DNA of 64,000 nt from Kaistella pullorum (GTDB lineage Bacteria; Bacteroidota; Bacteroidia; Flavobacteriales; Weeksellaceae), in NCBI RefSeq assembly GCF_014837035.1, contig NZ_JACSPS010000003.1:62001-126000 (forward strand), read 5' to 3'. Shown in pieces: positions 7,875 through 17,298 of this stretch. Below the pieces are notes generated by a model. That model was not told the origin of the DNA. It saw only the letters and a program-made list of their open reading frames with translations, and did not search any database. The position numbers and the translations under genes are program-made. Position 1 is the stretch's first letter, and the number at the start of each line of letters is the position of its first letter.

Positions 7875-10787
7875 CTAAACCTCAGGTGTAGGTTCAGGTT
7901 TTTCTGTGACAAGGCTTTTTTTGGCGCCTTCTACTCCCTTCTTCTTCAGTAGGTCATAAGAAACCGCTGACGCGATAAACCATGTAGAATAGGTACCGAA
8001 ACCAACCCCAATAAGTAACGCGAACATAAAGCCACGAAGGTTTTCACCACCGAAAATGAAGATCGCAAGTATCACGAGGAAGGTCATGAATGCGGTGTTA
8101 AATGTTCGGCCCAGCGTGCTGGAAATAGAATCATTGAACAAACCTTCAAGCGTGAGGGATTTTTTCTCATTCAGATACTCACGGATACGGTCGAAGATGA
8201 TTACGGTATCATTAATTGAATAACCCAATACGGTAAGGATCGCCGCAATGAAATCCTGGTTGATCTCCATATTGAACGGCATCACATTTTTAAGGAGTGA
8301 ATATACACCCAAAATCACGATCGCGTCATGTACAAGCGATGCAATAGCGCCTGTAGAGAACTGCCATCTTTTGAAACGGATCAGGATATAAAGGAAGATA
8401 CCTGCAAGTGCCACGATCATCGCAATGAAACCGCCGGATTTGATATCGTCTGCAACCGTAGGTCCTACTTTCACAGAACTTACCACACCATAATTATTGG
8501 CGCCGGAATCTTTAAAGTTGCTTAATTGCGCATCAGCCGGAAGATAAGGCTTCAGACCTGCGAATAGTTTGCTTTCAACGTCCTGATCAGCTTCAAGGCT
8601 TTCTTCATCTACACGGTAATCTGTAGTAATTTTCAGCTGGTTGCTGCTTCCGAATGTTTTCACATCCACCGCATTCTGCTGTCCTTCTTTGTTGATGAAC
8701 TGCTTCTCCAGGCTGTTCGCGGCCTCATTAGCCACAACAGGATCGGCGAAACGAACCACATAGCTGCGGCCACCTTTGAAGTCAACACCATATTTAAAGC
8801 CTTGTGTCGCAATAGAAATCAGACAAACAAGGGTAATAATCCCGGAGAGGATGTAAGCATATTTTCTTTTTCCAATGAAATCAATCCATGTATTTCTGAA
8901 GATGTTCTTACTTAATTTTGTCCAAACAGACAGGCCTTTGCCTTTTTCTAGTCGGCTGAAGATGAGAACTCTGGTAAGAAGTACACACGTAAACATCGAA
9001 AGGATAATACCGATACCCAATGTTACAGCGAAGCCCTGAATAGGCCCGGTTCCGAAAATATAAAGTACTACGGCTGTAAGTAATGAGGTAATGTTACCAT
9101 CAATAATCGCCGAAAGTGAGAAGTTGAAACCTTCGTTATATGCTTCACGGATATTCTTTCCGGCAAATAATTCTTCTTTGGTCCTTTCATATACAATTAC
9201 GTTCGCATCAATAGACATCGCCATCGAAAGCACGATACCCGCAATACCTGGAAGCGTAAGTGTAGCATCTACGGAATCCATGATTCCCATCAGATAGAAC
9301 AGGTTGAATGTAATCGCAATGATTGCGTAAATCCCTGCTCCACCGTAATAGAACAACATATAAAGGATGATGATCACAAAGGCGATAATGAATGAATACA
9401 TCCCCGCATCTACAGATTCAGCACCCAATGACGGCCCTACCACTTCAGCCTGCACGATCTTCGCACCTGCCGGAAGTTTACCCGCACCCAGTACATTTAC
9501 AAGATCCTGTGCTTCCTCCTGAGAGAAACTTCCTGAGATCTGCGTTCTACCGTTCGGAATTTCGTTTACCACATTTGGCGCGGTATACACCACATTATCT
9601 AAAGTTACAGCTACCGGCTTGTTAATGTTCTTACCTGTAAGTGTTTTCCAGTCTTTCGAACCTTTGGAATCCATCTGCATGTCTACCACGATTCTGCCAA
9701 GGTCATCATAGTTAATCCGCGCAGATTCTACAGCACCGTCTACCGGCGCTTTCTGGCTGATATTCCCGCGAACTGCGTAAAGCACGAGGTTATTTGCATC
9801 GTTCACTTCAGGCTTGTAGCCCCACATGAACTGGGTATATTTAATATTTTGTGGTCTTAGGTCTTTCGCGATCTTGCTGTTCAGAATCTTGTTTACTGCG
9901 GCAGTATCCGAAAGTTTTACATTCGCTACACCGTTGCTTTTTAAAGTATTAAGCTGCAGAAGGTTGGTGAAATTGGTATTTTTAGCCACACCTAATGAGT
10001 CGCCTTTAGCCGCTACTACTGCGCTAAGCTGCTCAAAGTAAGGCAGGACTTCCTGTACTTGCTGTACTTCCCAGAACTGAAGTTTTGCGGAAGTCTGAAG
10101 CATTTTCTTCACACGGTCGATATCTTTTACGCCCGGCATTTCCACAGAGATACGTCCTGTTCTTGGTACGCGCTGCACATTTGGCTGCGTAACACCCATC
10201 TTATCGATACGTGTACGGATCACTTCATACGCAGTTCCCGTTGAAAGTTCGATCCTGTTTTCTATAATTCTTTTTACCTGGTCATCCGGCGTATTGAATT
10301 TGATCTCAGAAAGATTCGTGTTACCGAAAATTTCAGGATCAGCAAGTTTCAGGTTTGCATTCTTCTCCTTATTTACCAGGTCAAACTGAGTGAAGAAATC
10401 TTTGATATAAGTATTCGTAGAGTTCTTCTGCATCTGGTCTGTCCTGTCCAGCGCTTCGATAAGAACCGGATTGGTAGAATAGTTGGTCAGGTTGTTTACA
10501 AGGTCACGTTGGTTGATTTCAAGAAGAACGTTGATGCCGCCTTTAAGGTCAAGACCCAATTTCATTTCCTTCTCTTTGGACTTCGAATAGTACAGCTCAG
10601 TGAAACCCAGGTTCAGCGTGTCTTTTGACAGTCTGGCGATTTCTCTCTGATATTTTTCAGGATTGTTCCCGGCAAGCTCGGTGGCCTGTTTTTCGATTTT
10701 ACTTGCATACCAGGTGGGTAGTAATTCATTAAGACATATAAGTCCCAGAATCACCGCAACCAGCGTAATCAGTCCTTTTCCTTGCAT
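7875..10787 (-). CDS. secDF: Protein translocase subunit SecDF (fused)
   Basis: 970 residues. SecD and SecF are joined in one chain, as is usual in Bacteroidetes. The SecD half begins with one membrane helix and the GLDLKGGINVLL motif. It has a long periplasmic region (about residues 100-480), then helices with MAMSIDANVIVYER. The SecF half starts near residue 620 with GVDFKGGRSYVVRF and ends in five helices containing GYSINDTVIIFDR. It uses the proton gradient to assist late SecYEG export. It is monocistronic, with its own promoter and terminator. The T9SS cargo in this window depends on Sec for the first membrane step. Confidence 0.97.
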   Translation of the reverse strand: MQGKGLITLVAVILGLICLNELLPTWYASKIEKQATELAGNNPEKYQREIARLSKDTLNLGFTELYYSKSKEKEMKLGLDLKGGINVLLEINQRDLVNNLTNYSTNPVLIEALDRTDQMQKNSTNTYIKDFFTQFDLVNKEKNANLKLADPEIFGNTNLSEIKFNTPDDQVKRIIENRIELSTGTAYEVIRTRIDKMGVTQPNVQRVPRTGRISVEMPGVKDIDRVKKMLQTSAKLQFWEVQQVQEVLPYFEQLSAVVAAKGDSLGVAKNTNFTNLLQLNTLKSNGVANVKLSDTAAVNKILNSKIAKDLRPQNIKYTQFMWGYKPEVNDANNLVLYAVRGNISQKAPVDGAVESARINYDDLGRIVVDMQMDSKGSKDWKTLTGKNINKPVAVTLDNVVYTAPNVVNEIPNGRTQISGSFSQEEAQDLVNVLGAGKLPAGAKIVQAEVVGPSLGAESVDAGMYSFIIAFVIIILYMLFYYGGAGIYAIIAITFNLFYLMGIMDSVDATLTLPGIAGIVLSMAMSIDANVIVYERTKEELFAGKNIREAYNEGFNFSLSAIIDGNITSLLTAVVLYIFGTGPIQGFAVTLGIGIILSMFTCVLLTRVLIFSRLEKGKGLSVWTKLSKNIFRNTWIDFIGKRKYAYILSGIITLVCLISIATQGFKYGVDFKGGRSYVVRFADPVVANEAANSLEKQFINKEGQQNAVDVKTFGSSNQLKITTDYRVDEESLEADQDVESKLFAGLKPYLPADAQLSNFKDSGANNYGVVSSVKVGPTVADDIKSGGFIAMIVALAGIFLYILIRFKRWQFSTGAIASLVHDAIVILGVYSLLKNVMPFNMEINQDFIAAILTVLGYSINDTVIIFDRIREYLNEKKSLTLEGLFNDSISSTLGRTFNTAFMTFLVILAIFIFGGENLRGFMFALLIGVGFGTYSTWFIASAVSYDLLKKKGVEGAKKSLVTEKPEPTPEV

Positions 10788-10821
10788 TGTGAATAGTTTA
10801 CAGCATTAAAATTATAGTCGG

Positions 10822-10829
10822 CAAATATA
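10822..10829 (-). promoter_or_regulatory. Sigma-A -7 box (TATATTTG) of secDF
   Basis: A reverse-strand TAnnTTTG lies 34 bases upstream of the ATG at 10787. No -33 TTG is found at the ideal 17-23 base spacing. Confidence 0.5.
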
Positions 10830-11000
10830 ATGATTTTCAGTAGAATTAAGAATCTTTAACAATTTTTTTTAAAGCCTGTAACGATGGATAAAAATATCAT
10901 TGAGAATACAATAATCGCAGAGTGAACTAAGATATTTATAATTAGAAATCAGCGATTTATGAAAATGAAGTAACTTCACGATACCAAAACACTCACACTT

Positions 11001-12356
11001 ATGAAAAATCTACTTTTTGCGCTCGCAATGCTGAGTGCGCCCCTGTTTCAAGCCCAAAATATGGTGCTTACGAGTTTCGCCACAGGCTTCACTTCTCCCG
11101 TTGAGATTGTGAACGCTAAAGACAGCAGGCTGTTCGTAGTACAGCAAAACGGAATCATCAAAATTTTGAGGCAGGACGGAAGCGTGAATTCGGCAAACTT
11201 CCTGAATATCAGTACAAAAATACTTTTTGGCGGCGAACGCGGTCTGCTGGGTCTCGCCTTCCATCCTGATTATGCCACCAATGGTTTTTTCTACGTCTTT
11301 TATAATAACACAGCGGGAAATATCACGGTTGCAAGATACACGGTAAGCTCGAATCCCGATGTGGCAAATGCTTCTACAGAGAAGATCCTGCTCAGCATCC
11401 CGAAACCGTTCGACAACCACAACGGAGGCAGCATGCATTTCGCACCCGACGGGTATCTTTGGATCTCAACCGGAGACGGAGGCAGCGGCGGCGACCCGAA
11501 TAACAACGCTCAGAATAAGAACTCATTGCTTGGCAAGATGCTGAGAATCGATGTAAATTCGGCCGGAACTTATAATATTCCGGCCGGAAACCCATTCGTA
11601 GGAACAGATGGTGCTGATGAAATTTGGTCTTACGGTATACGCAATGCCTGGAAATTCTCATTTGATCTCACGGCCGGCAATGTAATGTTGGCAGATGTAG
11701 GTCAGGGAGTTTACGAAGAGATCAACCGAATGCCAATCACACAGGCGGGAATCAACTACGGATGGCGATGCTACGAGGGCAATACCGCATACAACACAAC
11801 CGGCTGCGCGGCTGTGTCCACCATGACGTTTCCTGTTGCAGTGTATGATCACGCGGGTGGAAAGTGCTCCATTACGGGAGGTTATGTATATCACGGAAGT
11901 CTTTATCCGGCGCTCTTCGGCAAATATATTTTCGCAGATTACTGTTCACGGCAGATCGGGGTGATGAGTCCGGAAGGTTCTATCTCGTGGAGCACCGCGT
12001 TTGCGGGTAATAATTTTGCGACTTTTGGTGAAGATTTTAATAAAGAACTGTATGTAGCAGCCATAAACAACGGTACCATTTACAAAGTGAGCACCACAAC
12101 GCTCGCGGCTGACGCTAATGATAAAAACAACTTTAAGATTGTACCAAACCCTGCATCAGACCGAATTTTGGTTCAGGGCCCAACTTCGGATGACTATTCA
12201 GTAGAGATCCTGAATGCGGAAGGCCGACTGGTCTTAAACACCAAAAACAAACCGGACGGCAGTGTAGATGTCTCTGCATTAAGTGCGGGTATCTATTTCG
12301 TAACCATTAAATATAATTCCGTAAAAGCTTACACGCAGAAACTGATCATTAAATAA
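11001..12356 (+). CDS. Secreted PQQ-dependent sugar dehydrogenase-like protein with T9SS type A signal
   Basis: 451 residues: signal peptide (MKNLLFALAMLSAPLFQAQ), then a six-bladed propeller of the soluble aldose dehydrogenase family. Visible motifs are GERGLLGLAFHPDY, PFDNHNGGSMHFAPDG (active-site HNGG), STGDGGSGGDP and SYGIRNAW. It probably oxidises sugars with PQQ outside the cell. The last ~75 residues form a T9SS sorting domain (IVPNPASDRI ... GIYFVTIKYN ... KLIIK), so it crosses the outer membrane by type IX secretion. No PQQ synthesis genes are in the window. It ends at a bidirectional terminator shared with hemN. Confidence 0.9.
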   Translation: MKNLLFALAMLSAPLFQAQNMVLTSFATGFTSPVEIVNAKDSRLFVVQQNGIIKILRQDGSVNSANFLNISTKILFGGERGLLGLAFHPDYATNGFFYVFYNNTAGNITVARYTVSSNPDVANASTEKILLSIPKPFDNHNGGSMHFAPDGYLWISTGDGGSGGDPNNNAQNKNSLLGKMLRIDVNSAGTYNIPAGNPFVGTDGADEIWSYGIRNAWKFSFDLTAGNVMLADVGQGVYEEINRMPITQAGINYGWRCYEGNTAYNTTGCAAVSTMTFPVAVYDHAGGKCSITGGYVYHGSLYPALFGKYIFADYCSRQIGVMSPEGSISWSTAFAGNNFATFGEDFNKELYVAAINNGTIYKVSTTTLAADANDKNNFKIVPNPASDRILVQGPTSDDYSVEILNAEGRLVLNTKNKPDGSVDVSALSAGIYFVTIKYNSVKAYTQKLIIK

Positions 12357-12390
12357 ATCCATCGAGCTTAATTACAGTTTTAAATATTTA

Positions 12391-12439
12391 AATAAAAAAA
12401 AGCATCAAAACAGTTTAGATAAAGTTTTGATGCTTTTTA
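12391..12439. terminator. Bidirectional intrinsic terminator between the sugar dehydrogenase and hemN
   Basis: A perfect 11-bp stem (12401-12411 with 12424-12434) is flanked by an A-run on the left and a T-run on the right, so it can end transcripts from both convergent genes. Confidence 0.88.
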
Positions 12440-12462
12440 TATTTAATGAAAATCCTTGGATA

Positions 12463-13845
12463 TTAAATTGTCATCGAGAAAATTCGTGTTTCGGGTTTGT
12501 TCCGCATCATTCTCAGGTCAAATGTCATCGCGACATTCCGAGTGAATGCACGGCCGGCTTCAGTAATTTTAATTGAATTATCGGTGAGTTCTACCAATCC
12601 GTCGCGTTCCATTTCCTTTAATGACTCAAGCGCTTCCGGAAGTTCCGGGAAACTTGTTTGCCAATCCCAGGAAGTTTCAAGACGGCACATCAGATTAAGG
12701 ATATGCTTACGGATATTAAGGTCTTCGGCGTTCAAAATATGGCCTTTCACAACAGGAATTTTTCCTTCTTCAACCATTTTCTGATAGCCTTCCACGGTTT
12801 TTTCATTTTGCCCGAATGCATACCACGAATCCGAGATCGCGCTCATACCAAGACCAATCATCAGTTGCGTTTTGCTTGAAGAATAGCCCATGAAGTTTCT
12901 GTGGATATCTCCTGAAATCATTGATTGATAAAGATCATCATGCGGAAGTGCAAAGTGGTCCATCCCTACTTCTATGTACCCGAGTTCTTCGAGGAGACGC
13001 TTCCCGTTTTCATACAGTTTGCGTTTTTCCTCACCACTTGGCAGGTCATTTTCATCAAAACCTCTCTGGCCAACACCTTTAATCCACGGCACGTGTGCGT
13101 AAGAATAAAAGGCAAGCCTGTCTGGTTTCAGCTCAAGGGTTTTGCGGATTGTAAATTCCATTTTTTCCCACGTATGGAACGGAAGCCCGAACACAAGATC
13201 ATGCGAAACACCTTTGTAGCCGATCTCGCGGGCCCAATTGGTTACCTTCTGTACGTTTTCAAAAGGCTGGATGCGGTTGATGGCTTTCTGAACCTGAGGA
13301 TCATAATCCTGTACACCGAAGCTGCATCTGCGAAAACCCAGATCATAAAGGGTTTGAAGATGCTCGCGCGTGGTATTATTTGGATGGCCTTCGAATGAAA
13401 ATTCCGGTTCGTCCGCGATATCTGCTTTGGCAAAAATACCTTCGAGCAGTGTGCGGAGATTTTGCGGCGAAAAAAACGTTGGTGTACCACCACCCAAATG
13501 AAGCTCTTTAATCTTGGGCTTCACATTCGGGTTCAATGCGTTACTTTGAAGTAAACCGAGATAAAGGTCCCACTCTTTCAGCACGCTTTCAAGATAAGGT
13601 GTTTCTACCGAATGTTGTTTCGTAATCCGCTTATGGCAGGCACAAAACGTGCAAAGTTGTTCACAAAAAGGAAGGTGAATATAGATGGAAATTCCCTCGG
13701 CATCATTGGACTCATTAAATGAAGTAACTACCGACTGTTGCCATTGCTCCGCGGTAAAAGCGGCATCGTCCCAAAAAGGTACTGTAGGGTACGATGTGTA
13801 GCGCGGCCCGGGAATATTGTATTTATCGATGAGCGATCTGTTCAT
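12463..13845 (-). CDS. hemN: Oxygen-independent coproporphyrinogen III oxidase
   Basis: 460 residues, the typical HemN length. This radical-SAM enzyme converts coproporphyrinogen III to protoporphyrinogen IX without oxygen. The [4Fe-4S] cluster motif CEQLCTFCAC gives Cys61, 65, 68 and 70, the HemN-specific CxxxCxxCxC pattern. The GGGTPTF SAM loop and HLPF follow family rules, and the conserved N-terminal KYNIPGPRYTSYPTVPFW is intact. The start is fixed by a -7 box only five bases upstream. Monocistronic. Confidence 0.96.
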   Translation of the reverse strand: MNRSLIDKYNIPGPRYTSYPTVPFWDDAAFTAEQWQQSVVTSFNESNDAEGISIYIHLPFCEQLCTFCACHKRITKQHSVETPYLESVLKEWDLYLGLLQSNALNPNVKPKIKELHLGGGTPTFFSPQNLRTLLEGIFAKADIADEPEFSFEGHPNNTTREHLQTLYDLGFRRCSFGVQDYDPQVQKAINRIQPFENVQKVTNWAREIGYKGVSHDLVFGLPFHTWEKMEFTIRKTLELKPDRLAFYSYAHVPWIKGVGQRGFDENDLPSGEEKRKLYENGKRLLEELGYIEVGMDHFALPHDDLYQSMISGDIHRNFMGYSSSKTQLMIGLGMSAISDSWYAFGQNEKTVEGYQKMVEEGKIPVVKGHILNAEDLNIRKHILNLMCRLETSWDWQTSFPELPEALESLKEMERDGLVELTDNSIKITEAGRAFTRNVAMTFDLRMMRNKPETRIFSMTI

Positions 13846-13849
13846 GCTG

Positions 13850-13857
13850 CAAAAATA
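13850..13857 (-). promoter_or_regulatory. Sigma-A -7 box (TATTTTTG) of hemN
   Basis: A reverse-strand TAnnTTTG ends four bases before the hemN ATG. If used, the mRNA would be leaderless. Confidence 0.45.
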
Positions 13858-13941
13858 CGGAATTTATTTACGTACGCGGCCTGACAAATATCAAAGACGA
13901 AACCCGGATTTCAATTAAAAAAAATCTTAAAGGACTGTATT

Positions 13942-14340
13942 TTAGCGCAAATTAATTTCGATTCCGTTGCGCAAAGTCTTGTGAATTTCGGCCACTTCAT
14001 CGACCTTTTTTATAAGGGCTGCTATTTCTTCCTGCGACAGATTGGGCGCGTGGAGCGATACTTTATACGTGATATTCTGGGCAGGCTCACCTTCAGTACC
14101 AAAATCTCCGAAAACCTCCACATGCACATTAGAAATCTCCAATTTACTTCGCTTTGCCTCGCGATAAAGATCATTGCAAAAACACGTTGCCAGTGACAGA
14201 AAAAGCAACTCACCACCATTCACAGACAGTCCGTAACCATCGGCTTTTGGCGGTATAACCAGGCTTTTTTGATCATCTTCTGTACGGAGTGTAATATTGT
14301 TTTTCCGGAATGAGTTTGAAACTTGTGCTGAAATTCTCAT
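13942..14340 (-). CDS. OsmC-family protein lacking the second redox cysteine
   Basis: 132 residues with the OsmC/Ohr fold. The central helix carries GELLFLSLATCFCNDLYREA, which includes the peroxidatic-type cysteine. The usual C-terminal CPVS block is replaced by HKTLRNGIEINL, so the partner cysteine is missing. Classical Ohr peroxidase chemistry through a Cys-Cys disulfide is therefore unlikely unless the adjacent CFC pair takes over. It might be a non-canonical peroxiredoxin or a binding protein. It has its own promoter and stands alone between hemN and purK. Confidence 0.82.
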   Translation of the reverse strand: MRISAQVSNSFRKNNITLRTEDDQKSLVIPPKADGYGLSVNGGELLFLSLATCFCNDLYREAKRSKLEISNVHVEVFGDFGTEGEPAQNITYKVSLHAPNLSQEEIAALIKKVDEVAEIHKTLRNGIEINLR

Positions 14341-14377
14341 CGTTTTTATATTTAAATTTAAATACTAAGAATAGACG

Positions 14378-14385
14378 CAAATTTA
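14378..14385 (-). promoter_or_regulatory. Sigma-A -7 box (TAAATTTG) of the OsmC-like gene
   Basis: A reverse-strand TAnnTTTG lies 37 bases before the ATG at 14340. Confidence 0.45.
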
Positions 14386-14423
14386 CTTAAACGGGACAAG
14401 TTCCGCGCTTTATTATCAGTCAA

Positions 14424-15530
14424 TCAGTTGATTACGTGCACCAAAGATTTCACGTGAGCAAGTTTTGTCAATAGTTCTTCGCGTGTATCCGCCAAAACAT
14501 TGATGTGACCCATTTTACGTCCCGGTTTTGTTTCGGTTTTGCCGTAAAGGTGAACGTAAGTCTGCGGCAGTTTGAGTACTTCTTCAAGGCCATCATACAC
14601 CACTTTTCCAGAGTAACCGGCTTCGCCGACAAGATTGAGCATTCCTGAAAAACCACGGGAATCTGTATTTGCGAGCGGAAGGTTTTTCAAAATACGGTAA
14701 AACTGTTCGAACTGTGAATTGGCGTTTCCTTCCTGGCTTTGGTGACCGGAATTGTGAAGTCGCGGCGCGGTTTCATTTACCCAAACTTTTCCGTTTTTGT
14801 CCAGAAACAGTTCGATGGCAAACAAACCCGCCGACTTCGCAGCTTCGATGAATTTCTGTACAATTACCTCGATCTGCTGTTGTGTTGAATTGTTAATTTG
14901 TGCCGGACAGATATTAAAATCAAGGAGGTTAAGCTGAGTATCCGCCACCATTTCAGTCACCGGAAAGTGCGCCGTATCACCATTTTCATTGATTGCGATG
15001 ATCACTGAAAGTTCTTTGTCTATGTCTACCAAGGTTTCAAGCACCGAAGGAACATCCCAAAGGTTTTCAAGTTCAGCATCCGTTTTTATCACCTGCACAC
15101 CTTTTCCGTCGTAACCGCCGGTGTTTGCCTTCTGTACAAAAGGCAGCGGAAAATTAACTTCGGATTTCGATTGAATAATCTGAAAGTCAGGACTTGGAAT
15201 ATCATTTTGAAGGTAAAACTGCTTCTGCAGAATCTTTTGCTGAATGGTTTCAATGATTTCCGGTGAAGGAATAACTTTCACGCCGGAATTCCGCAGTTCA
15301 TAAAGCGCAGCTACGTTTACATGCTCAATTTCCACAGAAACCACGTCTTTGTCTTGGCCAAAATTCAGCACAGCGTCATAATCCGCAAAATCGCCCAAGG
15401 TTTGATCTGAAATCTTAGCACACGGTGCGTCCGGGGCCGGATCGAGAGTAAACCATTCGTCATCATATTTCAGTGCTTCCTGAATGAGCATTCTACCAAG
15501 CTGGCCTCCGCCAAGTATTCCGATTTTCAT
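14424..15530 (-). CDS. purK: N5-carboxyaminoimidazole ribonucleotide synthase (PurK)
   Basis: 368 residues. It begins with the ATP-grasp pre-domain glycine motif MKIGILGGGQLGRMLIQEA, then KANTGGYDGKGV (ATP-binding loop) and NETAPRLHNSGH near the metal/phosphate site. It carboxylates AIR with ATP and bicarbonate in purine synthesis. purE is not in the window. The ATG at 15530 is chosen because a -7 box lies at 15573-15580; a longer in-frame start would sit inside that promoter. Confidence 0.95.
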   Translation of the reverse strand: MKIGILGGGQLGRMLIQEALKYDDEWFTLDPAPDAPCAKISDQTLGDFADYDAVLNFGQDKDVVSVEIEHVNVAALYELRNSGVKVIPSPEIIETIQQKILQKQFYLQNDIPSPDFQIIQSKSEVNFPLPFVQKANTGGYDGKGVQVIKTDAELENLWDVPSVLETLVDIDKELSVIIAINENGDTAHFPVTEMVADTQLNLLDFNICPAQINNSTQQQIEVIVQKFIEAAKSAGLFAIELFLDKNGKVWVNETAPRLHNSGHQSQEGNANSQFEQFYRILKNLPLANTDSRGFSGMLNLVGEAGYSGKVVYDGLEEVLKLPQTYVHLYGKTETKPGRKMGHINVLADTREELLTKLAHVKSLVHVIN

Positions 15531-15572
15531 TATGGATGATTGTTTTTTTACTTCAAGAAATTTAAAACATAA

Positions 15573-15580
15573 CAAAAATA
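15573..15580 (-). promoter_or_regulatory. Sigma-A -7 box (TATTTTTG) of purK
   Basis: A reverse-strand TAnnTTTG lies 42 bases upstream of the purK ATG, in the divergent spacer to the EEP-family gene. No purine-type operator was recognised. Confidence 0.45.
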
Positions 15581-15674
15581 CAAAAGCAATCCGGTGCCTT
15601 CCGAAAAATCAAATGAATATTTAACTTAATTCTTCAAACTGAATTTTTTTTTGGTTTCTTTGTAATAATAAACT

Positions 15675-16751
15675 ATGACTTTCGCACTCTATTCAATTTC
15701 GGTTTTTCTTATCGTACTGAGCTTGCTGCCGTTCGTGAAAAACCAGCACTGGATCTTTCGCGTAGCCGAATTCATAAAGATTCAGCTATTATTCCTGCAG
15801 ATACTTTTTCTGGGCCTGAATATCGCCTTTTTACCGAAGGACGGCTGGTTTTGGCTGATTAATGTAATACAGTTCGCGCTCATTATCTATCATCTTTACA
15901 TACTGATCCGATACACCACTATTTATAGAAAGGACCGCAATCCGTTACGGAAAGGCAGTGAGCAGATCATTCGCGTGATTTCTACTAATGTTTTTCAGTT
16001 TAATAAAGAATATTCGAGGTTTCATGAGCTGATCAGGAAGTACAGGCCGGACATATTCATCACCATGGAGAGCAATGCAGACTGGGAAAAAGCCAATCAA
16101 ATACTCGAAAGCGATTATCCGCATACCCAAAAGATGACGCTGGAGAATACCTACGGCATGCATCTGTATTCGAAAATTCCATTCGAGAAAGCGCAGTTTC
16201 ACTTTTTTGTGGCGGAAGATGTACCGAGTGTAGAAGTGCACCTGAAAACGCGCGAAGGAAATTTTGTACTGTATGGCGTTCATCCTCCGCCGCCGAGCCC
16301 CACGGAAGAACGCACTTCAAAAGAACGCGATGGTGACCTGCTGGCGCTGGCCAAAAGAATCAAGAAAAAGAATAAAAACACACTCGTAATCGGGGATTTC
16401 AATACAGTGGCGTGGTCGGATACGTCTATTTTATTCCGAAAAACCAGTGAACTGCTCGATGCGAGGGTTGGACGCGGGATTTTAGCAACATTCCACGCAA
16501 AATACTGGTTCTTCCGCGTGCCGCTCGACCTGCTGTTTCACAGCCCTGAGATTCACATTGAAAAATTAGAGACACTAGAAGATATCGGTTCGGATCATTT
16601 CCCGATTCTCTGCGAATTTTATTTGAATCCACACAATACCGCCCAGGCCGAAGATGTGAAAACGCTGGAGAAAGGCGAAGAAGCTGAGGTGGAAGAACTG
16701 ATTGAGGAAGGTAAAAAGGAAGTTTCCGATAACCGCGAAGACATTCCCTAA
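15675..16751 (+). CDS. Membrane-anchored endonuclease/exonuclease/phosphatase (EEP) family protein
   Basis: 358 residues. Three N-terminal membrane segments (about residues 5-20, 35-55, 60-80) precede an EEP domain from about residue 98. Motifs are RVISTNVFQFN (N-metal site), TMESNADW, LYGVHPPPPSP, VIGDFNTVAWS (GDFN) and DIGSDHFPI (SDH catalytic histidine). The tail is highly acidic (KGEEAEVEELIEEGKKE). It may act on nucleic acid, lipid or nucleotide phosphates on the cell surface. Its stop overlaps the convergent DUF1543 gene by four bases. Confidence 0.87.
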   Translation: MTFALYSISVFLIVLSLLPFVKNQHWIFRVAEFIKIQLLFLQILFLGLNIAFLPKDGWFWLINVIQFALIIYHLYILIRYTTIYRKDRNPLRKGSEQIIRVISTNVFQFNKEYSRFHELIRKYRPDIFITMESNADWEKANQILESDYPHTQKMTLENTYGMHLYSKIPFEKAQFHFFVAEDVPSVEVHLKTREGNFVLYGVHPPPPSPTEERTSKERDGDLLALAKRIKKKNKNTLVIGDFNTVAWSDTSILFRKTSELLDARVGRGILATFHAKYWFFRVPLDLLFHSPEIHIEKLETLEDIGSDHFPILCEFYLNPHNTAQAEDVKTLEKGEEAEVEELIEEGKKEVSDNREDIP

Positions 16752-17296
16752 AGCTTACTCAGCTTAAAATAACCCACTTTCATCGGATTTGCACTCAGGG
16801 TTGCGTCTGTTTTTTCAAGCACGAGTGAATATTTTTCCTTCATCTCCGCCGGTAATATATCTTCCACCCTGAAAATATCGTCTATGTCAACGCCGTACTT
16901 ATCATCGATGTGGCTCTCCGCGTTTTTGAAACCCATCGTTTTATAGAATTCTGTGTGTTTTACACGCTTTATTATTTCTGGCATGGAGGTTCCGACCATC
17001 AGGTGCTGCTCGTGCAGCTCCGCGAAAAGCCCCGGTTTGTAGCCGCCTAGATTAAGGAAAAACAAATGCAGCTCTGGTGAAATCTCGGTTTTTGGAACGA
17101 CATTCACCGTAAAACCGTCCACGGCATTTACCTGCTGCCAAGCGTCTATATGGATTTCTCCATTGGCTTCGGGCCAAAAGTCTTTAATCTGTGGCACCAA
17201 ATCCCGCAGTGACTCCGCGATGCCGAAAAAGACATCATGCTGTTCGATGTTTCGGCCGGCAGGCGTTGCGCCCAGATTTAAATAAAACAGCTTCAT
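16748..17296 (-). CDS. DUF1543-domain protein
   Basis: 182 residues. It starts with the family signature MKLFYLNLGATPAGRNIEQHDVFFG and repeats a related half later (LHLFFLNLGGYKPGLFAELHEQH), so the fold is an internal duplication. No catalytic residues are known. It is the last gene of a tight unit with isochorismate synthase (two-base gap), but a role in menaquinone synthesis would only be guilt by association. Confidence 0.85.
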   Translation of the reverse strand: MKLFYLNLGATPAGRNIEQHDVFFGIAESLRDLVPQIKDFWPEANGEIHIDAWQQVNAVDGFTVNVVPKTEISPELHLFFLNLGGYKPGLFAELHEQHLMVGTSMPEIIKRVKHTEFYKTMGFKNAESHIDDKYGVDIDDIFRVEDILPAEMKEKYSLVLEKTDATLSANPMKVGYFKLSKL

Positions 17297-17298
17297 TT

